From NCBI GenBank assembly GCA_000720995.1, contig JOEL01000044.1, positions 1 through 64,000 on the forward strand: a stretch of 64,000 nt of DNA. Reading direction: 5' to 3'. The notes under the pieces were generated by a model, which saw only the letters and a list, made by a program, of their open reading frames with translations, did no database searches and was not told where the DNA came from. How positions within the stretch are numbered: position 1 is the stretch's first letter; the number at the start of each line of letters is the position of its first letter. Positions 33,456 through 40,677 of this stretch are shown here, one piece after another. Source of the stretch: Streptomyces celluloflavus (GTDB lineage: Bacteria; Actinomycetota; Actinomycetes; Streptomycetales; Streptomycetaceae). A program made the translations under genes and the position numbers.

Positions 33456-34676
33456 TCAGCCGTGCGACTGGGAGCTGCGCTGCCGCAGCTCGGTGAGCAC
33501 GGTTTCGATCAGCGGCGAACGGTAGACGTCCGCCACCAGGGCCAGATGCTCGTACTCCGCGGTGAGTTCGGCCGCCTCCCCGCCGGTGGTGACCACCACG
33601 CTGTCCGCGCCATGGGCCGGGACGTGGCCCACCGCTCGGTTCTCCAGACCGCGGCGGAGCGCGGCGGCCTCCGCGACGGCGGCCAGCTGCCGGTCGTCCA
33701 GCGCCACCACACGGGCCCGCTCGCGCGCGATGTCCACGGCGTCGGACTCCACATGGCGGCGGATACCGCGCTGGACGTCCCGGATCTCCGCCATCTGCCG
33801 GTTGGCCCGCCACTCCAGGTCGGCGAACGGCCACCGCCCGGACCACGGGGACCGTTCCATCGTGACCTCGGGGGCCTGCGCGGTGACGGTCCGCCAGAGC
33901 GGTGAGAGGCGGCGCAGCCGGCGCCAGGCGGCGACCCGGGGGCCGGCGGCCGGCAGCGCGAAGCCGACGAGGGCCAGGATCGCCCCGACCGAGGCGCACA
34001 GCGGGGCCACGCCGTTGGAGAGCCAGGGCGCTTCGTGGCCCGCCCAGGACAGGCCGAAGCCGATCACCTTGCAGGCGCAGTAGACCAGGCCGAGCCAGCA
34101 GCCGGCGGCCAGCAGCCGCAGCCCGCGGGCCAGCCAGGATCCGCCGAGCCGGGCGGCGTAGCGGGGGCAGAGGATGCCGAGGCCCGCCAGGCTCGAACCG
34201 AAGATGGCCAGATACAGCACCAGGAAGAGCATGACTCCGGGCGAACCGGTGTAGGCGGTGCTGAAGTCGCGGGGGTGCTCGACGGCGTCCGGCCGGCCGA
34301 CCGCGAAGCCCGTGACCGCCACCGCCCACAGCACCGCCACCCCGGCGACGACCGCGCGCGCCCGGAACCTGGCGCGCGCCCGCCCGGCCGCGCTCTCGCC
34401 CTCGGTCCAGCGCAGCAGCAGCACCAGGGCGCCCGCGGCGAAGACCACGATGGAGGAGTAGAGGAAGACCATGGCGAGGTTGGCGACGCCGGTCAGCCGG
34501 TCGAATCCGCGGTAGAGGCTGGGCGCGGAGAAGAGGAAGACGGTCGCCACGCCGCCGCTCATCACACAGGCGAGGCCGAGGTCCGTATTGCTGCGGTCCC
34601 GGAACCAGGCGACGGCCTTGTACGCGACGATCGCCCAGGCGGCCGCCCCGAAGCACAGGTAGACGACGTCAAACAC
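33456..34676 (-). CDS. MAB_1171c-type putative transporter, membrane protein
   Basis: 406 residues, starting at GTG 34676 within the end of the protease gene (eight-base overlap GTGTTTGA). About seven membrane helices in the N-terminal 260 residues (for example AWAIVAYKAVAWF, VAGVAVLWAVAVTGFAVG, VMLFLVLYLAIFGSSLAG), then a cytoplasmic helical C-terminal half rich in Arg/Glu. It matches the pattern of the family named MAB_1171c putative transporter, usually found beside XRE and ImmA-like genes in actinomycetes. Transport has not been shown for the family. A sensor or receptor role is equally plausible. Confidence 0.75.
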   Translation of the reverse strand: MFDVVYLCFGAAAWAIVAYKAVAWFRDRSNTDLGLACVMSGGVATVFLFSAPSLYRGFDRLTGVANLAMVFLYSSIVVFAAGALVLLLRWTEGESAAGRARARFRARAVVAGVAVLWAVAVTGFAVGRPDAVEHPRDFSTAYTGSPGVMLFLVLYLAIFGSSLAGLGILCPRYAARLGGSWLARGLRLLAAGCWLGLVYCACKVIGFGLSWAGHEAPWLSNGVAPLCASVGAILALVGFALPAAGPRVAAWRRLRRLSPLWRTVTAQAPEVTMERSPWSGRWPFADLEWRANRQMAEIRDVQRGIRRHVESDAVDIARERARVVALDDRQLAAVAEAAALRRGLENRAVGHVPAHGADSVVVTTGGEAAELTAEYEHLALVADVYRSPLIETVLTELRQRSSQSHG

Positions 34677-35280
34677 GCGGGCCTCCGTCCCCGGTCCCCT
34701 TGCCGCTGGGGGCCCCGGCGGTGTCCGGTGTCCCGTCCTGCCGCCGCCTGATGTGCTGCAGCGCGGGCCCGAGGGCCGCCGCCAGTTCGGCCGCGGGCCC
34801 CTCCAGCGGAAGTTCGCTCTCCCCGGCGGACGGCGCGACCCGCTCCATCAGCAGCGTGCCCAGTACCTCGGTCTCCCGCTCGGCCGGGTTGTCGTAGCCG
34901 TGGTGGCGGGCGAATCCCATGGTCAGGCCCATCCGGCGCATCGCGGTGGCGACATCGACCGAGGGCGTCCACATCCGCAGCGCGTCCTCGGTGACGGCCG
35001 GATCCTGGCCGTGTCCCAGCAGGAGGTGGCTGAGTTCGTGCAGCACGATATGCGCCTGATGCCACGGTGATGTCTTGAGTTCGAAGAAGATCCAGTAGCC
35101 GTCGTCCGTGGAGGCGGTCATGCCCGAGACCACACCGCCGAGGCTCATCGGCACCATGTGGACCGGCCGCTCCACGCGCGTAGCTACGACGTCGCACATC
35201 CCCCGCAGATCGGTCGCGGCGGGCAGTGCCAGCTCCTTGATGAGCTGCTTGCACCGCCTGCGTATCTGCCCCACTCGCAT
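34669..35280 (-). CDS. ImmA/IrrE-like metalloprotease domain protein
   Basis: 203 residues from ATG 35280, the point where homology to the family starts (MRVGQIRRRCKQLIKEL); a GTG at 35373 would add 31 residues and overlap the XRE gene. The zinc-protease signature HELSH with LLLGH (IVLHELSHLLLGH) supplies the HExxH metal site. Relatives such as ImmA and IrrE/PprI cleave or inactivate partner XRE repressors. The XRE gene immediately upstream makes a repressor-antirepressor pair likely. In many genomes the same pair is labelled a toxin component, but toxicity is not implied by the sequence. Confidence 0.82.
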   Translation of the reverse strand: MRVGQIRRRCKQLIKELALPAATDLRGMCDVVATRVERPVHMVPMSLGGVVSGMTASTDDGYWIFFELKTSPWHQAHIVLHELSHLLLGHGQDPAVTEDALRMWTPSVDVATAMRRMGLTMGFARHHGYDNPAERETEVLGTLLMERVAPSAGESELPLEGPAAELAAALGPALQHIRRRQDGTPDTAGAPSGKGTGDGGPRV

Positions 35281-35353
35281 GCTCGTTCCGTCCTCGTCTC
35301 CGGTCCGCCGCCAGGTAGAGAAGATCCGGTCGCGCTGGTCGGTCGGTGCCGGC

Positions 35354-35842
35354 TCACTCACCACCCGGCTCACCCCTGTGGGCGGGCGGATCGGCCGGCA
35401 GATTCATCTGCTGCCGGAACTGGGAGATGATCGTCGTCAGACTGTCCTGCACCTCGGGCGGCAGCCCGACGGAGCGCAGCGCGATGGCGCGTACCCGCTG
35501 GTCCCGCATGGCGGCGAGGAAGCGGACCTCTTCCTCCACCCGCGCGGCCTGCGGCTGCGAGAGATCACCGAGCAGGTAGCCGACCGGTACGGCGAAGAAC
35601 TTGCCCAGTGCGCGCAGCAGTTCCGGACTCGGGTTCGTCCGTCTGCCGTTGCGCAGCATCGACAGATACTGCTCGGTGACCTTGACGCCGCCGTACTCCG
35701 CCGTCCCGTTGCTGATCTCGTCGGCCACGAAGGCGTTGGTGTACGGCGCCCCGGGCGGGTGCATGTTCGCGAAGAGATGGTTGAGCCGCTCCGCGAGCGC
35801 GCCGCCCGCCCCCTCGGCCCGGCCGTCGCCCCCCACTGTCAT
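35354..35842 (-). CDS. XRE-family transcriptional regulator
   Basis: 162 residues from ATG 35842 with AAAGGA eight bases upstream. Helix-turn-helix about residues 48-85: VTEQYLSMLRNGRRTNPSPELL, followed by FFAVPVGYLLGD. The C-terminal third is helical and may dimerise or be the target of the ImmA-like protease. Likely represses its own operon, and possibly the P450, until released by the protease. Confidence 0.85.
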   Translation of the reverse strand: MTVGGDGRAEGAGGALAERLNHLFANMHPPGAPYTNAFVADEISNGTAEYGGVKVTEQYLSMLRNGRRTNPSPELLRALGKFFAVPVGYLLGDLSQPQAARVEEEVRFLAAMRDQRVRAIALRSVGLPPEVQDSLTTIISQFRQQMNLPADPPAHRGEPGGE

Positions 35843-36515
35843 GCCCACCGTCCTTTGGCTGCCTCAAGTCGAACCGGCCCGGCGACGGCCCCGTCTCCCG
35901 AGGGCACCGGCCGTACGGCGGCTCCATCGATCGAGCCCAACGCCCAGTTAAGGCCGTCGGAGCCGCAGTACGCATCCTGTCATGCCAGGAACGGGGTGCA
36001 CCAGTCCACATACGGACAGTGAGGATCGCCGGACTTAACCAGGGGTTGAGCATCGGCCCTCGCCGACGGGTGGGCGGCGGCCACGCGTGCCGCCGTACGG
36101 CCGTCGGCACGGTGCGGCGCCTGTGACGGACCCCCGCCACCTCGACGAGCCGGTACATCGCGCCAACTGCCCGTGCTGGACAGGAACTTGGCGATCATCC
36201 GAATTCACCGGCCCGTACGCCCCTGCCCGGCCGACGGAAGAGCCCGCCGGGCCGGGGGTCCGCCGATCCGGTCACGGAAAGATGAGGTTCTCCGCGAGTG
36301 CGTGCCGTCGGGGTACGGAACCGAGCGGAGTCAGCGGTGGAGTCGACGCTGCGGACCGGTGCGGCTACGGAGCGCTCCGTAGCCGCACCACTCGGCGTAG
36401 AAAGCGATGACGCGGCGGGGAAACCCCGGCACCAAGGGCGGTTCTACCGACGGCGCCGGCCGACGGCGGGCGGCGGACGGCTGCCGCGCGCCGCCTTCGG
36501 CCTTTGTCCGTCCGC
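35843..36515. other. Intergenic region, no gene recognised
   Basis: About 670 bases between the XRE gene and the two-helix membrane protein. Frames here are short, Arg/Pro-rich and without ribosome sites. It should contain the promoter of the XRE operon, but no consensus pair was found. The only strong structure is the palindrome at 36358-36389. Confidence 0.45.
36358..36389. terminator. 32-bp perfect palindrome
   Basis: GGTGCGGCTACGGAGC followed directly by its exact reverse complement, with no spacer. It lies 127 bases after the stop of the membrane protein gene (minus strand). A terminator or cruciform-like site is most likely; a regulator-binding site cannot be excluded. Confidence 0.6.
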
Positions 36516-37199
36516 TCAGCGGGTGCCCCGAAACCTGCTCGTGCCGACCCACGCCAGGAACAGTCCGCCGGCCAGGACCGCGCCGCCGCCGATGAGGACG
36601 TCGGTGTTCGCTCCCTCGTCGCGCTGCTCCCGGCGGCCGACCTTGTCGCACGGCCCGCTCGGCAGGTTGAGCCCGATGCACTGGTCCCGGGGGCCTACCT
36701 TCTTCCCGCCGTAGGTGAGCACCGTGTGGTTTCCGGGCAGACCGACCAGGATCACCATCAGCGCGCCGCACACCAGCAGCACCCCGGCGGCGAGGAACCA
36801 GCCGATGGCGGCCCCCCATTGCCACCGCCGCGCCGTCCGCGCGGCCGGCTCCGCCACGCGCCTCGGGCCCCGCACCGCGAGTTCGACCTGGACCTCCCTG
36901 GACGAACCGTCCTGGCGGGGAATCACCAGCCAGGAGCAGGACCCGTGCTCGTGCACCAGCCATATCGCCTCGGGGAGCGCCACCCGTTGCTCACCGTCCG
37001 GCTGCGGCAGTTCTCGGAGCTCCCGCAGCGCCCGGGTGCGCAGCGGCGACCCGTTCGCCGGTGCCGACAGTTCCCGCTCCAGTGCCGCCCGCGCCTCCCG
37101 AGGTGACTCGTACCCCTCGCGCGACCGGGAGCTCCGGTACGGGAAGTTGGCGTTCTCACGATCATCCAGGACCACTTCGGTCCATCCCCACCGCGACAT
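36516..37199 (-). CDS. Unknown membrane protein
   Basis: 227 residues from ATG 37199 with GGGTG upstream. The N-terminal 125 residues are soluble and predicted mixed alpha/beta (SRWGWTEVVLDDRENANFPY, AIWLVHEHGSCSWLVIPRQ). Two membrane helices follow, at about 140-160 (GWFLAAGVLLVCGALMVILVG) and 200-218 (VLIGGGAVLAGGLFLAWVG), with an intervening loop containing two Cys (DQCIGL, SGPCDK). I do not recognise the family. Stands alone, before a convergence-free gap on both sides. Confidence 0.7.
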   Translation of the reverse strand: MSRWGWTEVVLDDRENANFPYRSSRSREGYESPREARAALERELSAPANGSPLRTRALRELRELPQPDGEQRVALPEAIWLVHEHGSCSWLVIPRQDGSSREVQVELAVRGPRRVAEPAARTARRWQWGAAIGWFLAAGVLLVCGALMVILVGLPGNHTVLTYGGKKVGPRDQCIGLNLPSGPCDKVGRREQRDEGANTDVLIGGGAVLAGGLFLAWVGTSRFRGTR

Positions 37200-37381
37200 G
37201 GCCCACACCCTAGCCACCGGCGGGAGCCGCGCCCATGCCGATTCCGCCGGTCGGGTATCCGGCATGGGCGGCGGACTAGGCGCTCCGGCCGGGTGGGGCG
37301 GCGGCGCCGCCGGTGCCGCCCGGCACGGCCCGCCGTCCACGCCGCTCGCCCGGAGCCACAGCGGCGGCGGGACAGCCGCCC

Positions 37382-38320
37382 TCAGGTGGCGGGGCCTCCC
37401 CCGACGGTGGCCGCGCTCTCCGGCGGCGGGCCGGAGCCGAGCCGCCCGAGCAGTTCCCGGAGTTGCTCCGTCTCCGCGGCCGGTAACGGCAGCAGTGGCG
37501 GTCGCGGCGGGCCGGCCGACCGGCCCTGGAGGGCCAGCCCCGCCTTGATCGCCCGCGGCAGACCGTGGCCGACGATGAACCTCAGGAACGGCGACAGGGC
37601 CGCCAGCAGCGCGTCGGCCCGCTCCCCCGCCCCCTGCCGCTCGGCGGCGTAGAGATCGAGGCACCACCGGGGCACCAGACAGGGGGCCGCGGTGCACCAG
37701 CCGGCCGCACCGGACCGGAAGGCGTCGAGGGCGACCGGATTGTTCCCGTTGTAGACCGAAAGGGCCCCGTCGGACCTCTCCAGGAGGGCGCGGAAGCGCG
37801 CGACGTCGCCCGAACTCTCCTTCACCATGGTGAGGTTGGGGATATTCTCGGCGAGCGCGACGACGGTCTCGGGCAGCAGGTCGACGCCGCTGGTACCGGG
37901 GTTGTTGTAGAGCATCACCGGCAGGTCGGTCGCGGCCGCGACGGTCGCGAAGTGCCGCGCCAGTTCGTCCTCGGTCAGTTTCCAGTACGTCTGCGCCAGG
38001 ACCATGATCGCGTCGGCTCCGTTGCGGGCGGCCGTGCGGGCCCGGCGCACGGTGGTCTCCGTGCTCCAGTGCGAGACGCCGACCACGGTCGGCACCCGGC
38101 CCGCCACGGTCTGGACGGCCGTCTCGCAGACGGCGTCCCACTCGGCGTCCCGGAGATAGGCGCTCTCGCCGGTGCTGCCGAGCGGGGCGACGGCGTGGCT
38201 GCCGGCGTCCACCAGATCGCCGGTCAGCCGGCGCAGTGCCGCCAGGTCGGGTTCCCCGGTGTCGGGGGAGAACGGGGTGACGGGGTAGGCGATGATGCCG
38301 TGCAGCAGTGGGGTCGGCAT
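37382..38320 (-). CDS. DapA-family aldolase/lyase
   Basis: 312 residues of the N-acetylneuraminate lyase/dihydrodipicolinate synthase superfamily. GST-GE (48-52) binds the keto acid carboxylate, Tyr138 (VMLYNNPGTSG) and Schiff-base Lys167 (TMVKESSGD) are present. It is not the housekeeping DapA: the start overlaps the class II aldolase stop by one base, pointing to a dedicated catabolic pair acting on a hydroxy/keto acid. It carries a TTA codon (codon 279, 37484-37486), so translation may depend on the bldA tRNA. The C-terminal 30 residues are Pro/Gly-rich and disordered. Confidence 0.88.
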   Translation of the reverse strand: MPTPLLHGIIAYPVTPFSPDTGEPDLAALRRLTGDLVDAGSHAVAPLGSTGESAYLRDAEWDAVCETAVQTVAGRVPTVVGVSHWSTETTVRRARTAARNGADAIMVLAQTYWKLTEDELARHFATVAAATDLPVMLYNNPGTSGVDLLPETVVALAENIPNLTMVKESSGDVARFRALLERSDGALSVYNGNNPVALDAFRSGAAGWCTAAPCLVPRWCLDLYAAERQGAGERADALLAALSPFLRFIVGHGLPRAIKAGLALQGRSAGPPRPPLLPLPAAETEQLRELLGRLGSGPPPESAATVGGGPAT

Positions 38321-39117
38321 CAGATCCGCACCTCGCCCGTGACGCAGTCGGGGTGGCGGCGCAGGGCCCGGCGCGCGTAGTACGCGAAGTTGGCCTGGTT
38401 CCGCCGGTCGGTGGAGGTCCAGTCGTGCGCTTCGCGGGCGAGGGCCGGGGGCAGCGGCCGGACGGTTCCCGCGGACATCGCGAGCAACTGGAGGCGGGCG
38501 GCCCGCTCGATGAGTATCGCCAGGTTGCACGCCTCCTCGACGGTGGCGCCGGTCACGAGCTGACCGTGATGGGCGAGCAGCACAGCCCGCTTGTCACCGA
38601 GGGCCGCGGAGATGATCTCGCCCTCCTCGTTGCCCACGGGCACACCCGGCCAGTCCTTCAGGAAGGCGCAGTCGTCGTACAGGGGTGTGGTGTCCATATG
38701 GGAGACCACGAGGGGGACTTCCAGCATGGCGAGCGCCGCCGTGTGCAGCGAGTGCGTATGGATGACGCAGTTGACGTCCTCGCGCGCCCGGTAGATCCAG
38801 GAGTGGAACCGGTTCGCGGGGTTGGGCATGCCCGTCCCCTCCAGGACGTTCAGGTCCTCGTCCACCAGCAGCAGGTTCTCCTCGGTGATCTCGTCGAAGC
38901 CGAGGCCGAGCCGCTCGGTGTAGTAGCTGCCCGGCTCCTGTCCGCGGGCGGTGAGCTGGCCGGCGAGCCCCGAGTCGTGACCGCCGTCGAACAGGATGCG
39001 GCAGGTCAGGGCCAGCTTCTGCCGGGTTGTCAGCTCCGTGTCGCCGAAGTGTTCGCGCATCTGCCGCTCGGCGCGGCCGATGAGCACGTCCTTCGTCTCG
39101 CCCAGTGTCTTCGCCAT
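38320..39117 (-). CDS. Class II aldolase/adducin family protein
   Basis: 265 residues. The zinc site of the fuculose-aldolase/adducin fold is visible as CVIHTHSLHTAAL and LLAHHGQLVTG, with a catalytic acidic residue region YDDCAFLK. The N-terminal 35 residues are basic/helical. Members cleave phosphorylated sugars, decarboxylate or epimerise. Paired with a DapA-like lyase, it may process a hydroxy-keto acid. Divergent from an XRE-cupin regulator that probably controls it. Confidence 0.87.
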   Translation of the reverse strand: MAKTLGETKDVLIGRAERQMREHFGDTELTTRQKLALTCRILFDGGHDSGLAGQLTARGQEPGSYYTERLGLGFDEITEENLLLVDEDLNVLEGTGMPNPANRFHSWIYRAREDVNCVIHTHSLHTAALAMLEVPLVVSHMDTTPLYDDCAFLKDWPGVPVGNEEGEIISAALGDKRAVLLAHHGQLVTGATVEEACNLAILIERAARLQLLAMSAGTVRPLPPALAREAHDWTSTDRRNQANFAYYARRALRRHPDCVTGEVRI

Positions 39118-39193
39118 ATCCGCTCCAGTTCCGGGCGCCGGCGCCGCCGGCGGGCCCAGTCGCCCGGTGCCGCTCTCGGCGACGGCACCGTCG

Positions 39194-39246
39194 GGAAAGC
39201 TCAGGAAAGCTCAGGAAACCGAATTCACTATAGGACACAAGGTGTC
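39194..39246. promoter_or_regulatory. Candidate operator: direct repeats and a dyad
   Basis: GGAAAGCTCA occurs twice in tandem (39194-39203, 39204-39213), then GACAC-AAG-GTGTC forms a perfect inverted repeat at 39234-39246, preceded by an AT-rich stretch. The cluster lies in the divergent region between the aldolase operon and the XRE-cupin gene, where that regulator would be expected to bind. Confidence 0.45.
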
Positions 39247-39365
39247 ATGAGACCAGGTGTGCCCCCGAAGGTCATCGCCTGCGGCCGGACGGCCGCAAGA
39301 AGACATACTTGGTTTCCCGCCAGGCCGCCGGCCGGCCCGCGGGGGCGGCACGAAGGGAAGCAACG

Positions 39366-39938
39366 GTGATCAATCGGGTACGGCAGCTGCGCAAGGAGCG
39401 GCTCATGACGCTGGAGGCGCTCGCCGAGCGCGCCGGTGTCACCAAGAGCTATCTCTCCAAGGTCGAGCGCGGCCACAGCATGCCGTCCATCGCCGTCAGC
39501 ACCGCACTCGCCCGCGCCCTGGACGTCCCGCTCGACAGCCTCTTCGCCGATACCGAACGGCTCGCCGATGTCACGGTGACCCGAGCGGACGAGCGGCGGC
39601 CGCTCACCCCCGGCCAGGAGCCCGGCTCCCGCTACGAAGGCATCGCGCTGCGGACCGGCAATAAGCGGATGACGCCGTTCATGCTGTATCCGCCGCACGA
39701 CGCCGGCCCCGTGCCCTTCCGGGACCACCCCGGCGAGGAGTTCCTCTTCGTCCACGAAGGACGCGCCGAACTGCTCTTCCCCGCCCGCTCCGTCGAGCTC
39801 GGACCGGGCGACTCCGTCTACTTCAAGGCCACGGTCCCCCACAAGGTCCGCTCACTGAGCTCCGAGCGCGCCGCGCTGCTGCTCATGGTCTGCGACAACC
39901 GGAGCGGACCGGAGACCTCGCACCCGCACCTGCCCTGA
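39366..39938 (+). CDS. XRE-cupin transcriptional regulator
   Basis: 190 residues from GTG 39366 with AAGGGAAG upstream. N-terminal Cro/C1 helix-turn-helix (ALAERAGVTKSYLSKVERG) joined to a C-terminal cupin barrel (DHPGEEFLFVHEGRAELLF, LGPGDSVYFKATVPHKV), the ligand-sensing part. This architecture is common for repressors of small-molecule catabolism. Divergent from the aldolase/lyase pair, so these are the probable targets. Confidence 0.9.
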   Translation: MINRVRQLRKERLMTLEALAERAGVTKSYLSKVERGHSMPSIAVSTALARALDVPLDSLFADTERLADVTVTRADERRPLTPGQEPGSRYEGIALRTGNKRMTPFMLYPPHDAGPVPFRDHPGEEFLFVHEGRAELLFPARSVELGPGDSVYFKATVPHKVRSLSSERAALLLMVCDNRSGPETSHPHLP

Positions 39939-40028
39939 CGCGCCGAGCGGCCCGCCCGGCCGCCACCGCCTGCGGAGCCGCGCGGTTCCGACGCACCACC
40001 CCGACCCCACCCCACGTAAGGAAGTGCC

Positions 40029-40442
40029 GTGACCGGCGAACCCCCCGCGGACCCCACCACGCAGCCCGGCTTCTGGGAGGAGCGGCGGACCTGCTTCCTC
40101 AGCACGCCCCGGCCCGACGGCAGTCCGCATCTGGTCCCCGTCGGCGTGACCTACGACCCCCGCACCCGCATCGCCCGCGTCATCAGCAGCGGCACCAGCA
40201 AGAAGGTCCGCAACGTACGCGCCGCGGGCCCCGGCGTCCGGGTCGCGGTCAGCCAGGCCGAGGGCCGCCGCTGGTGCACCCTCGAAGGCACCGCCGTCAT
40301 CAAGGACGACCCCGAGTCCGTCGCCGACGCCGAGCGCCGCTACACCGAACGCTACAAAGCGCCGCGCCCCAACCCCGAGCGTGTGGTCATCGAGATCACC
40401 GTCACCCGCGCCATGGGCACCGCCAAACCGCCGGGCTGGTGA
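40029..40442 (+). CDS. PPOX-class F420/FMN-dependent oxidoreductase (Rv1155-like)
   Basis: 137 residues from GTG 40029 (AAGGAAG upstream). Split beta-barrel flavin or F420-binding fold: CFLSTPRPDGSPHLVPVGVTYD, VISSGTSKKVRNVRAAGPGVRV and RWCTLEGTAVI are the standard blocks of the TIGR03618-type family. Likely a homodimer binding F420 or FMN; the substrate is unknown. Confidence 0.88.
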   Translation: MTGEPPADPTTQPGFWEERRTCFLSTPRPDGSPHLVPVGVTYDPRTRIARVISSGTSKKVRNVRAAGPGVRVAVSQAEGRRWCTLEGTAVIKDDPESVADAERRYTERYKAPRPNPERVVIEITVTRAMGTAKPPGW

Positions 40443-40509
40443 TGGTGGACGGGCCCACCGCGCCCCGGTCCCCCGCAGCGGAGCACTCGTCCTGACGTAC
40501 CGTCAGTGA

Positions 40510-40554
40510 TGCCGTGCCGCACGCCGTACCGCCCGTACGGCGTGCGGCACGGCA
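40510..40554. terminator. Strong hairpin, 20-bp perfect stem
   Basis: Bases 40510-40529 pair exactly with 40535-40554 around loop CGCCC. The stem contains CCGTGCCGCACGCCGTAC. It sits 70 bases after the PPOX stop and separates it from the subtilase. No U-tract. Confidence 0.75.
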
Positions 40555-40677
40555 CTCCCGGGGTGGCGGACTCCCGCCAGGGCGGTGAACCGTCAGGACG
40601 AAACCGCCGAAGGGAGCGCCCGTCGGCCCGAAGATGTCCTCCGTCTCTGTTCCCCCGCAGAACACGGAGTGCCTCTC

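Noticed and set aside
34669-35280. Naming the ImmA-like gene a toxin of a toxin-antitoxin system
   Set aside because: The sequence shows a HExxH protease fold next to an XRE repressor. Nothing in it indicates toxicity.
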